A DNA stretch of 64,000 nucleotides from Acidimicrobiia bacterium. Its GTDB lineage: Bacteria; Actinomycetota; Acidimicrobiia; IMCC26256; JAOSJL01. Shown here in pieces: positions 43,533-52,049 of this stretch. Both the position numbers and the translations under genes were made by a program. The stretch covers positions 2,147,218-2,211,217 of the forward strand of contig JAOSJL010000001.1 in the NCBI GenBank assembly GCA_027494115.1. Direction: 5' to 3'. The notes under the pieces are model-generated. The model did not search any database, had not been told where the DNA came from, and saw only the letters and a program-made list of their open reading frames with translations. Each line of letters begins with the position of its first letter. Position 1 is the stretch's first letter.

Positions 43533-46500
43533 ATGAGCCGTTCCTTCGCCCACCTGCACCTCCACACCGAGTACTCGATGCTCGACGGGGCCTCCCGGAT
43601 CGACGAGGTGGTGGCGGCCGCCTCGGCCGACGGGCAACCGGCCATCGGCATCACCGACCACGGCAACATGTACGGGGTACTCGACTTCTACCGGGCCGCT
43701 CGCGACGCCTCCCTGAACCCGGTGATCGGTACAGAGGCCTACTTCGTGGCCACTCCCCGGTTCGAGCGCCCGAAGCGTTCGGAGCACGAGATCTTCCACC
43801 TCACGCTCCTCGCCGAGTCCGACGCCGGCTACCAGAACCTCATGGCGGTGTCGTCACGGGCGTACCTCGACGGCTTCTACTACAAGCCCCGCACCGACTG
43901 GGACCTTCTCGAACGTCACAGCGAGGGCCTGATCGCCACGACCGGTTGTCTCGGCGGCCTGGTGTGCCAGCGCCTCCAAGCCGACGACCGAGTGGGTGCC
44001 GAGGCTGCGGTCGAACGGTTCCAGGGCATCTTCGGACGCGACTCGTTCTTCGTCGAACTCCAGGACCACGGGCTGGCCGAGGACCATCTCGTGAACCCGA
44101 AGCTCGTGGAGATCGCCCGGCGCCTCGACGCTCCGTTGCTGGCCACGAACGACAGCCACTACACGCACAAGGGCGACGCCGAGGCCCATGACGCGTTGTT
44201 GTGCGTGCAGACCGGTTCCACGATGGATGATCCGAAGCGCTTCAAGTTCGGAGCGGAGGAGTTCTACCTGAAGAGCGCGTCGGAGATGCGGGACCTCTTC
44301 GCCGACCATCCCGAGGCGTGCGACAACACCCTGTGGGTTGCAGAACGCGCACAGGTGGAGATCGATTTCGGCAGACCCGTGCTCCCCGAGTTCCCGGTTC
44401 CCGAGGGTCACGATCAGGCCTCATACCTGCGTGAGCTCACCGAGGCGGGTGCCCACCGCCGCTACGGCGACGACGTTCCGGCACATGTGCGCGAACGAAT
44501 CGACTACGAGCTCGGCGTCATCTCCACGATGGGCTTCTCCGCCTACTTCCTCGTCGTGTGGGACCTGGTCCGGTACGCGCGCGACCGTGACATCCGGGTG
44601 GGCCCCGGCCGGGGGAGCGCCGCAGGGTCGTGTGTGGCCTACTGCCTCGAGATCGTCGATATCGACCCGATCCGCTACGACCTGCTGTTCGAGCGCTTCC
44701 TCAACCCCGGTCGCAAGCAGATGCCCGACATCGACATGGACTTCGACAGCCGGTACCGCGGCGACATGATCAGGTACGCGGCCGAGCGGTACGGCGACGA
44801 CCGTGTCGCGCAGATCATCACGTTCTCGACGATCAAGGCCAGAGCTGCGGTGCGCGACGGCGCGCGGGTCCTCGGATTCCCCTACGCCGTGGGCGACAAG
44901 ATCGCCAAGTTGATGCCGCCACTCATCATGGGCCGCGACACCCCGCTCGCCGCGTGCCTCGAGGAGACCGAGAAGTTCTCCGAGGGCTACAAGATGGCAT
45001 CGGAACTGCGTGAGCTGTACTCCTCGGATCCCGAGGCGAAACGCGTGATCGATGTTGCCCGGGGCCTCGAGGGGATGCGGCGGCAGGACGGAATCCACGC
45101 GGCGGCCGTCGTGATCACGCGGGACCCGCTGACCGAGTACGTGCCGATCCAGCGCAAGCCGCAACCGGGAGGCGATCTCGAGGACGCGCCGATCGTCACC
45201 CAGTACGAGATGCACGGGGTCGAGGACCTCGGTCTGCTGAAGATGGACTTCCTGGGGTTGCGCAACCTCGACGTCATGGAGATCGCTCTCGATCTCGTGG
45301 AGGTGACCACGGGAGAGCGCCCCGACATCGACGCGATCCCGCTCGACGACGACAAGACCTTCGAGATGCTGCGTTCGGGCGACTCCATCGGCGTCTTCCA
45401 ACTCGAGGGTGGCCCGATGCGGTCGCTGATGCGATCGCTCGCGCCCACGTCGTTCGAAGACATCTGTGCGCTCGTGGCGCTCTACCGGCCCGGGCCGATG
45501 GAGTCGAACATGCATCTCGACTACGCCGACCGCAAGAACGGCCGCAAGCCCGTCACCTACTACCACGAGAGCCTGGAGGACATCCTCGAACCCACCTACG
45601 GGCTGATGATCTACCAGGAGCAGCTGATGCGTGTCGCTCAGCGGCTCGCGGGGTACACGCTCGAAGAGGCCGACAACCTGCGGAAGGCCACGGGCAAGAA
45701 GATCAGGGAACTGATCGCGCAGCACCGCTCGAAGTTCGTCGAAGGATGCGTCGCCCAGGGCCACGACCGTGCCTTCGGCGAAGAGATGTTCGACATCATC
45801 GAACCCTTTGCCGACTACTCGTTCAACAAGTCGCACTCGTTCGGCTACGGCTACGTCGCCTACCAGACGGCCTGGCTGAAGGCGAACCATCCCAAGGAGT
45901 ACCTCGCAGCTCTGCTCACGAGTGTCAAGGGCGACAAGGACAAGAGCGCCGTGTACCTCAACGAGGCACGTCAACTCGACATCGACGTGCAGGTTCCCGA
46001 CGTCAATGCGTCGGAGAGCGATTTCACCGTGCGCGACGGTTCGATCCGGTTCGGGATGTCGGCGGTGCGCAACGTGGGGGAAGGCCTCGTCGGCCTGATG
46101 ATCGAAGAACGCCGCGAGAACGGCCCGTTCGCCGACTTCTACGATTTCTGTGAGCGTGTCGACCCGACGGTCCTCAACAAGCGGACGGTCGAATCGCAGA
46201 TCAAGGCGGGCGCCTTCGACTCCCTGGGCCATCCCCGCCAGGGCTTGCTGCAGGTCTACGAGCAGATCGTCGACCGCACCCTCGCCCGTCGGCGCGAGCG
46301 CGATGCCGGAATCATGAGCCTGTTCGGCGACGTCGGTGGTGATCTCGAGAGCGGCGCGGGCTTCGGGGAACGGGAGCCGATACCCGACGTGGAATTCGAC
46401 AAGAAGAAGCGCCTGGCGCTCGAAAAGGAGATGCTCGGCCTGTATGTGAGTGAGCATCCGATGCTGGCGGCACAGCGCTCGCTTCGGCGCTATGTCGAGT

Positions 46501-47033
46501 GCGGTCTCGCGGAACTCCGGGAAGTGCGTGAGGGCGAGATGCGCACGACGGCCGGCGTCGTCACGGCGCTCACGCGGCGCTACACGAAGCGTGGCGACTT
46601 CATGGCGACGTTCACCCTCGAAGACATGGACGCCGCGCTCGAGGTGATGGTCTTTCCGAAGACGATGGCCGCTTTCGGACACCTGCTGCACGACGACGCC
46701 GACGGGGAGATCGTGTGCGTCAAGGGCCGCATCGACCGACGCGATGACCAACCGAAGATCATCGCGATGGAGATCACGGCTCCGGATCTCGTCTACGACA
46801 GCGGACCTCCGGTCCGGTTGCGTGTGCCGGTCGGCTCACTGGCCCCCGAGCGGGTCGACAGGCTCAAGACGTTGCTACTCGAGCACCCGGGCGACAGCCC
46901 CGTGTACGTGCATCTCGAGGGGCCCGACAAGACCACGGTCGTGCAGCTCGGAGACGAGTTCGTCGTCGATTCCGGAAACGGCCTCTATGCGGAGCTCCGG
47001 ATCCTCCTCGGCGACAACTGCGTCGCGTCATGA
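43533..47033 (+). CDS. dnaE: DNA polymerase III alpha subunit, DnaE1 type
   Basis: The 1166-residue replicative polymerase has an N-terminal PHP domain ('FAHLHLHTEYSMLDGASRID', 'AIGITDHGNMYGVLDF') with likely metal-binding residues. The palm has 'GPGRGSAAGSCVAYCLEIVD' and the catalytic aspartates in 'KQMPDIDMDFDSRYRGDM'. The fingers and beta-binding region include 'YRPGPMESNMHLDYADR' and 'QEQLMRVAQRLAGYTLEEAD'; the tandem HhH and OB domains follow ('TTAGVVTALTRRYTKRGDFM'). No intein or frameshift is seen. The ATG at 43533 follows GGGGGGA. Two DnaA-like boxes lie immediately upstream. Confidence 0.96.
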   Translation: MSRSFAHLHLHTEYSMLDGASRIDEVVAAASADGQPAIGITDHGNMYGVLDFYRAARDASLNPVIGTEAYFVATPRFERPKRSEHEIFHLTLLAESDAGYQNLMAVSSRAYLDGFYYKPRTDWDLLERHSEGLIATTGCLGGLVCQRLQADDRVGAEAAVERFQGIFGRDSFFVELQDHGLAEDHLVNPKLVEIARRLDAPLLATNDSHYTHKGDAEAHDALLCVQTGSTMDDPKRFKFGAEEFYLKSASEMRDLFADHPEACDNTLWVAERAQVEIDFGRPVLPEFPVPEGHDQASYLRELTEAGAHRRYGDDVPAHVRERIDYELGVISTMGFSAYFLVVWDLVRYARDRDIRVGPGRGSAAGSCVAYCLEIVDIDPIRYDLLFERFLNPGRKQMPDIDMDFDSRYRGDMIRYAAERYGDDRVAQIITFSTIKARAAVRDGARVLGFPYAVGDKIAKLMPPLIMGRDTPLAACLEETEKFSEGYKMASELRELYSSDPEAKRVIDVARGLEGMRRQDGIHAAAVVITRDPLTEYVPIQRKPQPGGDLEDAPIVTQYEMHGVEDLGLLKMDFLGLRNLDVMEIALDLVEVTTGERPDIDAIPLDDDKTFEMLRSGDSIGVFQLEGGPMRSLMRSLAPTSFEDICALVALYRPGPMESNMHLDYADRKNGRKPVTYYHESLEDILEPTYGLMIYQEQLMRVAQRLAGYTLEEADNLRKATGKKIRELIAQHRSKFVEGCVAQGHDRAFGEEMFDIIEPFADYSFNKSHSFGYGYVAYQTAWLKANHPKEYLAALLTSVKGDKDKSAVYLNEARQLDIDVQVPDVNASESDFTVRDGSIRFGMSAVRNVGEGLVGLMIEERRENGPFADFYDFCERVDPTVLNKRTVESQIKAGAFDSLGHPRQGLLQVYEQIVDRTLARRRERDAGIMSLFGDVGGDLESGAGFGEREPIPDVEFDKKKRLALEKEMLGLYVSEHPMLAAQRSLRRYVECGLAELREVREGEMRTTAGVVTALTRRYTKRGDFMATFTLEDMDAALEVMVFPKTMAAFGHLLHDDADGEIVCVKGRIDRRDDQPKIIAMEITAPDLVYDSGPPVRLRVPVGSLAPERVDRLKTLLLEHPGDSPVYVHLEGPDKTTVVQLGDEFVVDSGNGLYAELRILLGDNCVAS

Positions 47034-47130
47034 CCGGAGCGGCGCCAGCCGCGGTAGCGGGAACGATGAGCAGAGTCACCGGTCATATCCGCTGCGAGAC
47101 GACCTCGCGTCGTCTGCCAGTCTAGAGGCC

Positions 47131-47787
47131 GTGGAGATCGGGATATTCGGGGCCACGGGTCCCGCAGGACGAGGCCTGGCGGCGCGACTGGCCGCTGTCG
47201 GTCACGACGTCGTCGTGGGCTCGCGCGACCCGGAAAGGGCCAAGGGCATCGTCGAGGAGCTCCGCAAGCGCTGGGGCGATCGCGTCGCAACGCTCCGAGC
47301 GGCCCACAACGAGGAGGCGGCCGCCTGTGAGATCGTGGTCATCGCTGTCGCGTGGGAGGCCGCCGCCGACACGGCGGCAGCCCACGCGGAGGCACTTGCG
47401 GGCAAGACGGTGGTGTCGATGGCCAACGGGCTGGAGAAGATCCGCAATGAATTCCGGGCCGTGATGCCCGACGAGGGTTCGGTGGCCCTGGCCGTCCAGG
47501 CCGCGGCGCCGGCGGCCCACGTCACAGCGGCCTTCCATCACGTTCCTGCGGCGGTTTTCGCCGATCTGGATTCGGAGATGGAAGACGACATCACCGTCGT
47601 GGGCGACGACGACGGTGCACGCGCCACCGTCATCGAGCTCGTGTCATCGATACCCGGCGTGCGCGCCTTCGACGGTGGCTCGTTGAACAACTCCGTGGGC
47701 CTCGAGGCTTTCGCCGCCGTCTTGCTCACGGCGAACCTCCGTCACCACGGACGGGGGAGCGTCGCTCTTCGCGGCATCGAGCCCTGA
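47131..47787 (+). CDS. npdG: F420-dependent NADP oxidoreductase (NpdG-like)
   Basis: The 218-residue Rossmann protein would move hydride between coenzyme F420 and NADP. The N-terminus 'EIGIFGATGPAGRGLAARLA' is the dinucleotide-binding loop (GxTGPxG, typical of NpdG). 'HDVVVGSRDPERAKGIVEEL' discriminates NADP. Further blocks are 'IVVIAVAWEAAADTA' and the C-terminal 'SLNNSVGLEAFAAVLLTAN'. The GTG start at 47131 fits the family. A stem-loop (47097-47115) lies upstream, after dnaE. The stop is directly adjacent to the mshC start, so both are probably co-transcribed. Presence of the gene implies an F420-using cell. Confidence 0.85.
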   Translation: MEIGIFGATGPAGRGLAARLAAVGHDVVVGSRDPERAKGIVEELRKRWGDRVATLRAAHNEEAAACEIVVIAVAWEAAADTAAAHAEALAGKTVVSMANGLEKIRNEFRAVMPDEGSVALAVQAAAPAAHVTAAFHHVPAAVFADLDSEMEDDITVVGDDDGARATVIELVSSIPGVRAFDGGSLNNSVGLEAFAAVLLTANLRHHGRGSVALRGIEP

Positions 47788-48981
47788 GTGGGACTGCGCC
47801 TGTACGACACCGCCCGGCGCGAGGTCGTTCCCTTCGAACCGCCCTCGGTCGTGCGCATGTACGTCTGTGGCATCACGCCGTACGACTCCACCCACCTCGG
47901 CCACGCAGCGACCTATCTTGCCTACGACCTCTTGATCCGACGTTTGGAGGAACTGGGCCACGACGTACGGATGGTCCGCAACGTCACCGACGTCGACGAC
48001 TCGATCCTCCCGAAGGCCCGCGAGCTCGGTGTCCCGTACCTCGAGTTGGCCGCGTCCGAGATGGAGCGGTTCCGCGCCGACATGGATGCACTCGGGATGC
48101 GCCCGCCGGTGTCAGAACCGCGAGCCACCGACGCCGTTCCTCTCATCGAGGATCTCGTCAGTCGACTCCTCGAAGCGGGACACGCGTACCTGACCCACGG
48201 CACCGTGTACTACGACGTGTCCTCGTTTCCCGAGTACGGGAAGCTCTCGCACTATTCCGAAGACCAGATGATTCGCCTGGCCCGCGCGCGGGGCGGCAAC
48301 CCCGACGATGCCAGTCGTCGCGCCCCCCTCGACTTCGTCCTGTGGCAGACGTCGGGCCCCGACGAGCCGGCCTGGCGGGCGCCCTTCGGAGTCGGACGCC
48401 CGGGATGGCACATCGAGTGCTCGGCGATGGCGATGCACGAGCACGGACCCACGCTCGATCTCCACGGCGGCGGCACGGATCTGATCTTCCCTCACCACGA
48501 AAGTGAGATCGCCCAGAGCGAGGCGCTCTCGGGCGAGCCGTACGCCCGGCACTGGATGCACTCGGCGATGGTGAACTACGAGGGCGAGAAGATGTCGAAG
48601 TCGCTCGGAAACCTCGTGTTCGTGAGTGACCTCCTCGACATCGCGGATCCGCGCGCGATCAGGCTCGCTCTGTTGCGCCACCACTACCGTGCCGGCTTCG
48701 AGTGGTACGACACCGACATCGAAGAGGGAAACGCCCTTCTGCATCGCCTCGTCGCGGCGGTCACCAGGGAAAACGGTCCCGACCCACGGCCCTTCGCTGC
48801 GCGCGTGAGAACTGCTCTCGACGACGACCTCGACGCACCACGCGCGCTCGAGGCACTCGACGACCTGGCCAGCGCGGTTCTGTCGGGCGGATCCGACGAG
48901 TCCGCCCCGACGACCCTTCGTGAGCTCGGAGCCCTGCTAGGGCTCGATCTGGAGAAACCTCTCGAGCCCTCATCGCCCTGA
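47788..48981 (+). CDS. mshC: Mycothiol ligase MshC (cysteine:GlcN-inositol ligase)
   Basis: MshC uses ATP to join L-cysteine to GlcN-inositol in mycothiol synthesis and is a paralogue of cysteinyl-tRNA synthetase. I prefer MshC because the HIGH-like motif is 'MYVCGITPYDSTHLGHAATY', where CysRS has 'YVCGPTVYD..HIGNAR'. The protein is also short (397 residues) and ends in 'LLGLDLE' as MshC does, without the tRNA-binding C-terminal domain. 'VRNVTDVDDSILPKA', 'GRPGWHIECSAMAMHEHG', 'GGGTDLIFPHHESEIAQSEA' and 'EKMSKSLGN' (KMSKS) are present. Zn ligands are the Cys in CGIT and the Cys/His residues of the IEC and HHE blocks. No separate cysS occurs in the window. Confidence 0.87.
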   Translation: MGLRLYDTARREVVPFEPPSVVRMYVCGITPYDSTHLGHAATYLAYDLLIRRLEELGHDVRMVRNVTDVDDSILPKARELGVPYLELAASEMERFRADMDALGMRPPVSEPRATDAVPLIEDLVSRLLEAGHAYLTHGTVYYDVSSFPEYGKLSHYSEDQMIRLARARGGNPDDASRRAPLDFVLWQTSGPDEPAWRAPFGVGRPGWHIECSAMAMHEHGPTLDLHGGGTDLIFPHHESEIAQSEALSGEPYARHWMHSAMVNYEGEKMSKSLGNLVFVSDLLDIADPRAIRLALLRHHYRAGFEWYDTDIEEGNALLHRLVAAVTRENGPDPRPFAARVRTALDDDLDAPRALEALDDLASAVLSGGSDESAPTTLRELGALLGLDLEKPLEPSSP

Positions 48982-49060
48982 TCGGCCGTCGCGCCACCGG
49001 CGCCGTAGCCGACGATTCCGGGCCGGTACGGCCGGGGGCCACTGCTAACGTCGCCCGCCG

Positions 49061-51037
49061 GTGAGCGACCTCACGATCACGCTGCCCGACGGCACCGAAC
49101 AGACGCACCCCGCCGGGGTCACGCCCGGGGAGATCGCGCACGGAATCGGCCGACGCCTGGCTCGTGACGCCCTGGCAGCCAGGGTCGACGGGGAGTGGGT
49201 CGACCTCGACAGCCCCATCACCTCCGACGCCTCGGTGGCCATCATCACTCCCGCCTCCGACGAGGGGCGCGAGGTGCTGCGTCACTCGACCGCCCACGTG
49301 CTGGCCCAGGCCGTGACGGATCTGTTCCCGGGGGCTCTGTTCGCGATCGGCCCGGCGATCGACGACGGCTTCTACTACGACTTCGAGCTTCCCGGGGGCG
49401 CCCACTTCTCGGACAGTGATCTCGAGCGGATCGAGAACCGGATGCGCGAGATCGTCGCCGCCGACGAGGAGTTCGTCCGCGAAGAAGTGGACCGCGACGA
49501 AGCCCTGGCGGTGTTCGCCGACCAGCCGCTGAAGCGGGAGATCATCGAGCGCGTCGACGATTCGGAGGTGGGTGAGGGAAGCGTGATCTCGCTGTACCGC
49601 AACCCACGCACCGGAAGCGACGGTGAGGATGTCGGCGACTTCGTCGATCTCTGTCGAGGCCCGCACGTTCCCTCCACGGGTCGCCTCGGCGCGTTCGCGT
49701 TGCAGCACGTCGCAGGGGCGTACTGGCGCGGCGACGAGAGCCGGCCGATGCTCCAGAGGATCTACGGCACGGCGTGGGAGTCGACGAAAGCGCTCGAGGA
49801 GCACCTCGAGCGCCTCGCCGAAGCGGAGCGCCGCGACCACCGTCGCCTGGGTGCGGAGCTCGATCTCTTCTCGTTCCCCGAGGAGCTCGGAGCGGGGCTG
49901 GCGCTCTGGCACCCGAAGGGTGCGACTGTGCGCCGCATCATGGAGGACCACTCGCGGGCCGAACACGAGGCCGCGGGCTACGAGCTGGTCTTCACGCCAC
50001 ACGTTGCCAAGTCGGGACTCTGGGAGACGAGCGGCCACCTCGACTTCTACGCCGAGAACATGTACCCACCGATGGAGTTGGAGGGCTCGACGTACTACCC
50101 GAAACCGATGAACTGTCCATTTCACATGCTCATCTTCCGCTCACACACGCGCTCGTACCGCGATCTCCCGATGAAGATCTTCGAGCTCGGAACTGTGTAC
50201 CGGTACGAGCGCTCGGGAGTGCTTCACGGCTTGTTGCGCGTACGCGGTATGACGCAGGACGACAGCCACATCTTCTGCACGCGCGACCAGATCGTCGACG
50301 TGCTCGTCGAGCTGATCGAGTTCGTGACGCGACTCTTGCGGTCGTTCGGCTTCGAGGAATTCGAAGCCGACCTCTCGACGCGCCCCGAAGGAAAGTCCGT
50401 CGGCGCGGAGAGCGACTGGGAACTGGCGACGTCGGCACTGGTGGAGGCCATCTCGGATTCAGGGATTCCCTACGAGATCGCGGAGGGCGAAGGAGCCTTC
50501 TACGGACCGAAGATCGACATCCACGTGCGCGACGCCATCGGGCGGCGGTGGCAGCTCTCGACGCTCCAGGTGGATTTCCAGCTCCCGGCGCGCTTCGAAC
50601 TCGAATACGTGGGTGCCGACAACGAGCGCCACCAGCCGATCGTGATCCACCGGGCGCTCCTGGGCACGATCGAGCGCTTCTTCGGGTTGCTCGTCGAGCA
50701 CTTCGCGGGAGCGTTCCCCACCTGGCTCGCTCCGGTGCAGGTGACGGTTCTCCCCGTGGCCGATCGCCACGATCCCTATGCACGGCGCGTCGTGGATCGG
50801 CTCGTGTCGGAGGGCTACCGTGCCGAGCTTGTGGAGGCTTTTCACGATTCGCTCGGTGCGCGGGTCCGTGATGCCAAGGTGGCCAAGGTTCCCTACGTTC
50901 TCGTGGTGGGTGATGCCGATGCGGAAGCCGGCACGGTCGGTGTGAACGAGCGAGGCGTCGACGACCCCGAGCGCGACGTGTCCCTCGACGACTTCGTCGA
51001 GCGGCTGGCAGCCGACGTCGTCGCGCAGCGCACATGA
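49061..51037 (+). CDS. thrS: Threonyl-tRNA synthetase
   Basis: The 658-residue class II synthetase has an N-terminal TGS domain ('LTITLPDGTEQTHPAGVTP', residues 4-60), then the editing domain with 'HSTAHVLAQAV'. The catalytic core carries motif-2 and zinc residues in 'KPMNCPFHMLIFRSHTRSYR' and 'LLRVRGMTQDDSHIFCTRDQ'; 'YGPKIDIHVRDAIGRRWQLS' follows. The anticodon-binding domain is at the C-terminus ('VTVLPVADRHDPYARRVVD'). The GTG at 49061 is the family start. The stop overlaps the HIT gene (ATGA), reproducing the thrS-HIT-pgsA-acyltransferase-pimA order of mycobacteria, apart from inserted genes. Confidence 0.96.
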   Translation: MSDLTITLPDGTEQTHPAGVTPGEIAHGIGRRLARDALAARVDGEWVDLDSPITSDASVAIITPASDEGREVLRHSTAHVLAQAVTDLFPGALFAIGPAIDDGFYYDFELPGGAHFSDSDLERIENRMREIVAADEEFVREEVDRDEALAVFADQPLKREIIERVDDSEVGEGSVISLYRNPRTGSDGEDVGDFVDLCRGPHVPSTGRLGAFALQHVAGAYWRGDESRPMLQRIYGTAWESTKALEEHLERLAEAERRDHRRLGAELDLFSFPEELGAGLALWHPKGATVRRIMEDHSRAEHEAAGYELVFTPHVAKSGLWETSGHLDFYAENMYPPMELEGSTYYPKPMNCPFHMLIFRSHTRSYRDLPMKIFELGTVYRYERSGVLHGLLRVRGMTQDDSHIFCTRDQIVDVLVELIEFVTRLLRSFGFEEFEADLSTRPEGKSVGAESDWELATSALVEAISDSGIPYEIAEGEGAFYGPKIDIHVRDAIGRRWQLSTLQVDFQLPARFELEYVGADNERHQPIVIHRALLGTIERFFGLLVEHFAGAFPTWLAPVQVTVLPVADRHDPYARRVVDRLVSEGYRAELVEAFHDSLGARVRDAKVAKVPYVLVVGDADAEAGTVGVNERGVDDPERDVSLDDFVERLAADVVAQRT

Positions 51038-51531
51038 GTCTCGAGCGGATGTGGGCCGGCTGGCGCGCGGCGTACGTCACCGAAGAGGCGGAAGTCACGG
51101 GGGCGACCGGAGACCTCTTCGAGCGTCTCGCGGCGGCGGATCCTGACGAAGCGCTCGTGGTGGCTCGCGACGACGTTGCGTTCGCGGTCATGAACGCGTT
51201 CCCGTACTCGTGTGGGCACTGCATGGTGGCGCCGCTTCGTCGGGTCGCCGAGCTCGAGGAGCTGCACGACGCTGAGCTCACCAGCCTGATGGCCATGGTC
51301 CGGGACGCCACGGTGGCGGTCAAGGCAGCTTTCCATCCGGAGGGGATCAACGTCGGCGTGAACCTGGGACGGGCGGCCGGTGCCGGCGTACCCGGCCACC
51401 TGCACGTTCACGTCCTGCCGCGATGGAGCGCCGATACAAACTTCATGACGACGGTGGCCGAGACTCGTGTCATGCCCGAAGACCTCCGAACGAGTTACGA
51501 GAAGCTCCGAGCCGCGTGGCCCTCCCGGTGA
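51034..51531 (+). CDS. HIT-family nucleotide hydrolase/phosphorylase
   Basis: The 165-residue product carries the histidine triad 'GHLHVHVLPRW' (about residues 121-131), preceded by 'FAVMNAFPYSCGHCMVAPLR'. It most resembles the actinobacterial homologue of Rv2613c, an Ap4A phosphorylase, which sits next to pgsA in mycobacteria. Exact substrate is inferred from synteny and family, not proven. The ATG overlaps the thrS stop, and the stop overlaps the GTG of the next gene, so the three are coupled. The Cys residues around the N-terminal part may bind zinc. Confidence 0.85.
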   Translation: MSLERMWAGWRAAYVTEEAEVTGATGDLFERLAAADPDEALVVARDDVAFAVMNAFPYSCGHCMVAPLRRVAELEELHDAELTSLMAMVRDATVAVKAAFHPEGINVGVNLGRAAGAGVPGHLHVHVLPRWSADTNFMTTVAETRVMPEDLRTSYEKLRAAWPSR

Positions 51532-52049
51532 GCGATTCCCCGGACACGCTTCCCGAGGATCTCGACGTCACGGCCTTCGTCGGGCCATACACGTTTCCCG
51601 ACATCGCGCGCCGACGCATCGCGGGCACGCTGTATCTCCTCGTGGCGGTCGTCTGCGCCGGCGCCTGGGCGCTGGGGGCCACGTCGGCGCTGCTCGTGGC
51701 GACCGTCGTCCTGGTGCTCATCGCCGCGTACCATTTCGTGGCGGGTTGGCACCTGCGCGTCGACCAGACGGAGGCGCTGGCACGGGCGAACCGTGCCGTC
51801 GGGATGCCCGTGGGTCACGCTTCGGCGCAGTTGGCCTGGCGGGGGCTGCGCAGCCGACCGACGTGGCGGATTCTCGTCTACTCGGCGGAGTCCCCACCGC
51901 GAACCCGTGGGCTCGTGGAGCTCGACGGAGTCGACGGCGAGATCCTGGGTTCCTACACCGAGGAGAACCCCGAGGACTGGTCCGCCTACGGGCTCCCCGG
52001 CGGGGCAGCCTCGGAGGCAGGGTCGGGGGCGGCTTCGGAGGCCGGCTAG
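51528..52049 (+). CDS. Two-helix membrane protein of unknown function
   Basis: I do not recognise this 173-residue protein by name. The GTG at 51528 overlaps the HIT stop. It has a short acidic N-terminus with 'FVGPYTFPDIARRRIAGTLY', two adjacent hydrophobic helices (about residues 35-52 and 55-75), and a soluble C-terminal domain. That domain includes 'RSRPTWRILVYSAESPPRTR' and an acidic repeat-like end ('ASEAGSGAASEAG'). Position between the HIT gene and PIP synthase suggests membrane-lipid metabolism, but only by context. It converges with the EF-G2 gene; the two stop codons overlap in CTAG. Confidence 0.7.
   Translation: MSDSPDTLPEDLDVTAFVGPYTFPDIARRRIAGTLYLLVAVVCAGAWALGATSALLVATVVLVLIAAYHFVAGWHLRVDQTEALARANRAVGMPVGHASAQLAWRGLRSRPTWRILVYSAESPPRTRGLVELDGVDGEILGSYTEENPEDWSAYGLPGGAASEAGSGAASEAG

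Noticed and set aside
44421..46751. A 776-codon open frame on the minus strand inside dnaE
   Set aside because: High-G+C genes routinely leave long antisense frames. Its composition is His/Arg/Asp-rich without recognisable domains, whereas dnaE on the plus strand is fully conserved. The same applies to other long antisense frames, for example within the aminotransferase and murE.
47097..47115. Rho-independent terminator after dnaE
   Set aside because: agacgac-N5-gtcgtct is a 7-bp stem but no T-run follows. I found no convincing rho-independent terminator anywhere in the window.
47788..48981. Cysteinyl-tRNA synthetase (cysS)
   Set aside because: The CGITPYDSTHLGHA motif, the length of 397 residues and the LLGLDLE ending fit MshC. 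CysRS has CGPTVYD...HIGN and a longer C-terminal tRNA-binding region.
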